Position numbers and translations under genes: made by a program
Shown: positions 61,260 through 64,000 of the stretch, in pieces
Layout: every line of letters starts with the position of its first letter
How positions within the stretch are numbered: the first letter of the stretch is position 1
Notes under the pieces: generated by a model
Databases searched by the model: none
The model's input: only the letters and a program-made list of their open reading frames with translations
Told to the model about the DNA's origin: nothing
Assembly: GCF_000154725.1 (NCBI RefSeq)
Contig: NZ_DS544873.1
Coordinates: 3,447,339-3,511,338, forward strand
From: Kordia algicida OT-1
GTDB taxonomy: Bacteria; Bacteroidota; Bacteroidia; Flavobacteriales; Flavobacteriaceae
DNA: 64,000 bases
Reading direction: 5' to 3'

Positions 61260-63680
61260 CTAAAAATTATAGTTTAATCCTAAAATGAGATTTCTACCAG
61301 GAGCAGTAATTCCAGAAGAATAGACTCTGTATCGCTTATCGGTGATATTTTCAAGTGATGCTGTTAGGTTGATTTTTTCTGTAATTTCAAAGTTTGATTT
61401 TGCACTTACAATGAGCCATGAAGGTGCGTACGGATTTCCATTTTCATCTACCGCATAGAGATATGCTTTGCTTCTTTCTGAAGGTGCCAAATTATTGTAG
61501 CTTATTGAACTATTGAAATTGGTAAAGATGTCAAATTTTAAACGATCATTTTTATAGATAAAGTGTACATTTCCGAAAATAGGCGACACATGTCTCAACG
61601 GAACTTTAGTGCCATCTGCTTGTTCTTCTTCTCCACGAGGAATGGTCAAATCTGCTGTTATTTTTGTTCTTTTGTCAAATTTTGCTGCAAATCCAAATTC
61701 GAAACCATAGGTAAATACTTTTGAAGCATTTTGAATGGCTTGCACATTACTCAATTCGCCATTATAAACTATTTCAGTTTCTCCGTTGAGATTGAAATCT
61801 TTTCGAATGAGCGCATCATCCAACAATGTATAAAAAGCTGTAAAGTTAAGATCAAAGCTACTTCCTATACGTTTTTGCACTCCAAATTCGGCACTGTAAG
61901 CATGCTCAGGAGCTAGGTTTGGATTTGGCACAACTACCGAACCTGGTTCAGAATCAAATACTTTCCCAATGTCGTCTATGTTCGGTGCTCGGAAAGCAGT
62001 TCCGATGTTTGCTGTAATTTGCCATTTATTGGGCAACCAGCTAAATCCGATACTTCCTGTAAAAGCACCTGTGTTTGTAGTTGCTTCTGTGAATGGAAAT
62101 GGAAAGAAAGTAGTGTCAAAGTCTGTATCAATGAGAATGTGATTGTAACGCAATCCTGATTGTAGTGTAAACTTCGGATTCATTTTGTATTCTAAGCTTG
62201 CGTATGCCGCCATAGATTGCCATGTAGCTCCATCTGGATAACGCGAAGGAGCATCTGTAATTTCTTCTGTTTCAATGTTTCTGTCGTAACCGTCTGAGTG
62301 AACTTTGTTGTACACATATTCCAATCCGTAAAAGGTTTTTATTTTTGGATTGAATCTTTTTTCGAAGTCTAAACTTGAGGAAATAGCATCTACTTTTTCT
62401 TCGGTTACATTTAGGATGACATCTTGAAAGTTACGATTGTTTCTACTTTCTTCAAAACGTTGGTATGCATTGGTAAATTTTACGTTATCGTAGTAGGTAT
62501 TGTTTCCTTTTTTCTGCGTTTGAAAGTTCCCCATAAACCATCGTTGCGGTCCATAAAACCAGTCTCCGTAACGTAGTGCGTCATCTCTGTACTGTAATAA
62601 ACGATCGTAACGTGGCACATTGGAAGTGGCAGAGTAATGCAATCCTAAGTCAAATTCCCAAATATCATCTGGCACTAATTTTATACGTTGCGCAAGGTTT
62701 ATTTGACTGTATCCTGTAAATTTTTGTTTGAGTGGATTCCCGTTATTAATTACTGCATCTGTACCATTTATTCTAGCGACAAATTCTGGTCGTAAATAAA
62801 CGTCATCGCCGTGTTTTCCCATGCGTAAATCATCAAAATCACTGTAGGTTACACTAGTTAAAAATCCCCATTTTTTAAGTCCGATGTTAAAATCAACATG
62901 TCCTGTTTTTTCTCGGTTGGCAGATGCGTAACGTGCGCTTGCACTTCCTGAGATTACCGTTTTTTCATTCCACGAAAGTGTTGGTTTTTTTGTATAAAAA
63001 TTCATTACCCCACCAACAGCGTCACTACCATATATGACCGAGCCTGGACCTAAAATCACTTCTGTGTTGTTGATATTGAAAGGATCAATTGAGATTACAT
63101 TTTGAACGTTTCCGCCTCTAAAGATGGCATTATTCATACGGACACCATCAACAGAGATTAAAAGCCTGTTTGTAGAGAATCCTCTAATCATGGGACTTCC
63201 ACCTCCAAGCTGACTTTTCTGAACGAATATTTTACCACTTTTTTCTAGTAAGTCGGCAGCCGTTTGTGGCGAAGAAAATGCAATTTCTTTGCTGTCAATG
63301 CTTACAATTTTTTTGGGAACATCATTTTTATCTTGTTGCCATTTTGATACCGAAATTACGATTTTAGATAGTTCTGCAGAGCTTTTTACGAGATAAACAA
63401 TATTTTTGTCTTGAAGGATTTCAGCTTTTGTAAGCGTTACAGGCAAATAGGAGATATGACGAAATGTTATTTTTTCGTCGTTTGAAAATATGGAGATATC
63501 TATTTTCCCTCTTGCATTGGTAATTCCTCCTTTAGATTGGTCTGCATTGTACACATTAACGTTAGAAATGTTTCTATCATTAACGATATCTTTTACTTGA
63601 ATTTCCTGACCATAAAGAGCTGTAGAAAAAATAAAAGAAATTATCGCGGCAATACCTTTTATTTTATTTGAATACTTCAT
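61260..63680 (-). CDS. TonB-dependent receptor (siderophore/cobalamin-type layout)
   Basis: An 806-aa outer-membrane receptor. I start at MKYSNKIKGIAAIISFIFST, which gives a clean signal peptide; the ATG at 63761 would add 27 residues lying inside recO. After a carboxypeptidase-like beta domain (about 25-105) comes a plug with SSPQTAADLLEKSGKIFVQ, GGSPMIRGFSTNRLLISVDG and GPGSVIYGSDAVGGVMNFYTKKP, classical TonB-receptor plug text, then the barrel ending RNLILGLNYNF. Its start overlaps the 3' end of recO by 17 bp, so translation is probably coupled. The plug resembles hemin/colicin-type receptors, but the ligand is unknown. Confidence 0.93.
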   Translation of the reverse strand: MKYSNKIKGIAAIISFIFSTALYGQEIQVKDIVNDRNISNVNVYNADQSKGGITNARGKIDISIFSNDEKITFRHISYLPVTLTKAEILQDKNIVYLVKSSAELSKIVISVSKWQQDKNDVPKKIVSIDSKEIAFSSPQTAADLLEKSGKIFVQKSQLGGGSPMIRGFSTNRLLISVDGVRMNNAIFRGGNVQNVISIDPFNINNTEVILGPGSVIYGSDAVGGVMNFYTKKPTLSWNEKTVISGSASARYASANREKTGHVDFNIGLKKWGFLTSVTYSDFDDLRMGKHGDDVYLRPEFVARINGTDAVINNGNPLKQKFTGYSQINLAQRIKLVPDDIWEFDLGLHYSATSNVPRYDRLLQYRDDALRYGDWFYGPQRWFMGNFQTQKKGNNTYYDNVKFTNAYQRFEESRNNRNFQDVILNVTEEKVDAISSSLDFEKRFNPKIKTFYGLEYVYNKVHSDGYDRNIETEEITDAPSRYPDGATWQSMAAYASLEYKMNPKFTLQSGLRYNHILIDTDFDTTFFPFPFTEATTNTGAFTGSIGFSWLPNKWQITANIGTAFRAPNIDDIGKVFDSEPGSVVVPNPNLAPEHAYSAEFGVQKRIGSSFDLNFTAFYTLLDDALIRKDFNLNGETEIVYNGELSNVQAIQNASKVFTYGFEFGFAAKFDKRTKITADLTIPRGEEEQADGTKVPLRHVSPIFGNVHFIYKNDRLKFDIFTNFNSSISYNNLAPSERSKAYLYAVDENGNPYAPSWLIVSAKSNFEITEKINLTASLENITDKRYRVYSSGITAPGRNLILGLNYNF

Positions 63681-64000
63681 GTAACACTTCCATTGATTTT
63701 GGTTGCCTAAATCCTTGCAAATGTAATTTAAAATATTGAATGAATATTGCAAGAATCTCATTTCTTCTGTATGAAGACAACATTATGGTATTCTGCTCAT
63801 CAAATTTTATGCCTAATAAGCGTTTAAAGTATGTTAAATTTTCACCCGTGATACATTGATTCATGGTGCTTTGATCGAAAAACTGACCTTCTTGTAAGTC
63901 AAAGTAATCTTTGTGAATGTCTTCCGTTTCTGGATAGAACCCAAAATACTTGGTAAGATTGGTTAAAAATACTAAGTGAAAATTGGCAATTTCATCATGA
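63664..64000 (-). CDS. recO: DNA repair protein RecO, C-terminal part (5' end outside window)
   Basis: The minus-strand frame is open from the window edge to the stop at 63664. The reading includes DEIANFHLVFLTNLTKYFGF, YPETEDIHKDFYDLQEGQFF, and at the end YRRNEILAIFIQYFKLHLQG, FRQPKSMEVLHEVF. This matches the C-terminal half of RecO in Bacteroidota, which helps RecF/RecR load RecA on gapped DNA. Only about 111 residues are visible. The end overlaps the start of the TonB receptor gene by 17 bp. Confidence 0.9.
   Translation of the reverse strand, partial: HDEIANFHLVFLTNLTKYFGFYPETEDIHKDYFDLQEGQFFDQSTMNQCITGENLTYFKRLLGIKFDEQNTIMLSSYRRNEILAIFIQYFKLHLQGFRQPKSMEVLHEVFK

Noticed and set aside
1-64000. 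tRNA or rRNA genes
   Set aside because: I saw no cloverleaf-like segment or rRNA text in the intergenic regions; a tRNAscan run would settle it.

Overview
The window looks like a chromosomal piece of a marine member of the Flavobacteriaceae. It is AT-rich and uses the Bacteroidota promoter form TTG-N19-TAnnTTTG in several places. It carries TonB-dependent receptors with carboxypeptidase-like N-terminal domains, a type IX secretion C-terminal domain, DUF5689 and DUF6624 proteins and flavobacterial extragenic repeats. A Kordia-like genome is my best guess from gene content, but no rRNA or marker search was possible.

Layout. 1-3.5 kb: a GH31 alpha-glucosidase (cut by the window edge) and a GH13 lipoprotein for alpha-glucan use, followed by three 118-bp tandem repeats and msrA. 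5-8.4 kb (minus strand): a graspetide-type RiPP operon. Its order is precursor, ATP-grasp ligase, 68-aa unknown, SPASM-domain partner, DUF6624. The precursor gene is not a listed long ORF; I read it directly from the sequence. 8.7-13.2 kb (plus strand): a membrane TPR/AraC-type regulator, a perfect 24-bp palindrome upstream of a TAnnTTTG element, a second GG-leader peptide gene, and a prolyl-oligopeptidase-type serine peptidase. 13.6-22.7 kb (minus strand): a polymorphic-toxin locus made of a 1062-aa companion, an 1840-aa RHS protein ending in a HicA-like domain, and a small putative immunity gene. 22.9-24.3 kb: an IS3-family element with intact ends, a 3-bp target duplication and an A AAA AAC frameshift site. 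It sits at the foot of a terminator hairpin. 24.3-29.8 kb: DUF5689 lipoprotein, TonB receptor and a divergent secreted endonuclease/phosphatase.

30.4-32.6 kb: a second RiPP-like locus consisting of a degenerate LanC-like protein, a MNT-type nucleotidyltransferase and a six-Cys GG-leader precursor. No LanB is present in the window. 32.6-44.8 kb (minus strand): a TonB receptor, then pgi, M23 lipoprotein, a tryptophan 2,3-dioxygenase-family gene and DUF3108 in one compact operon, and then a second dioxygenase-family paralogue, hppD and hmgA (aromatic amino-acid breakdown). Between the two dioxygenase genes lie two tandem copies of what look like small RNA genes. Each has its own promoter, two internal stems and a GUAA-capped terminator with a compensatory base-pair change.

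45-64 kb: mostly housekeeping and surface genes. These are a patatin/Omp85 protein, uvrC, a Fic protein, 5-formyl-THF cyclo-ligase, lspA, a small secreted protein, a DksA/TraR-like protein without its zinc cysteines, ileS, a 1495-aa LamG/T9SS surface protein, a TonB receptor and the 3' part of recO.

The most novel parts are the LanC-like/nucleotidyltransferase/precursor trio, the graspetide precursor with its strictly alternating donor and acceptor residues, and the tandem small RNA pair.
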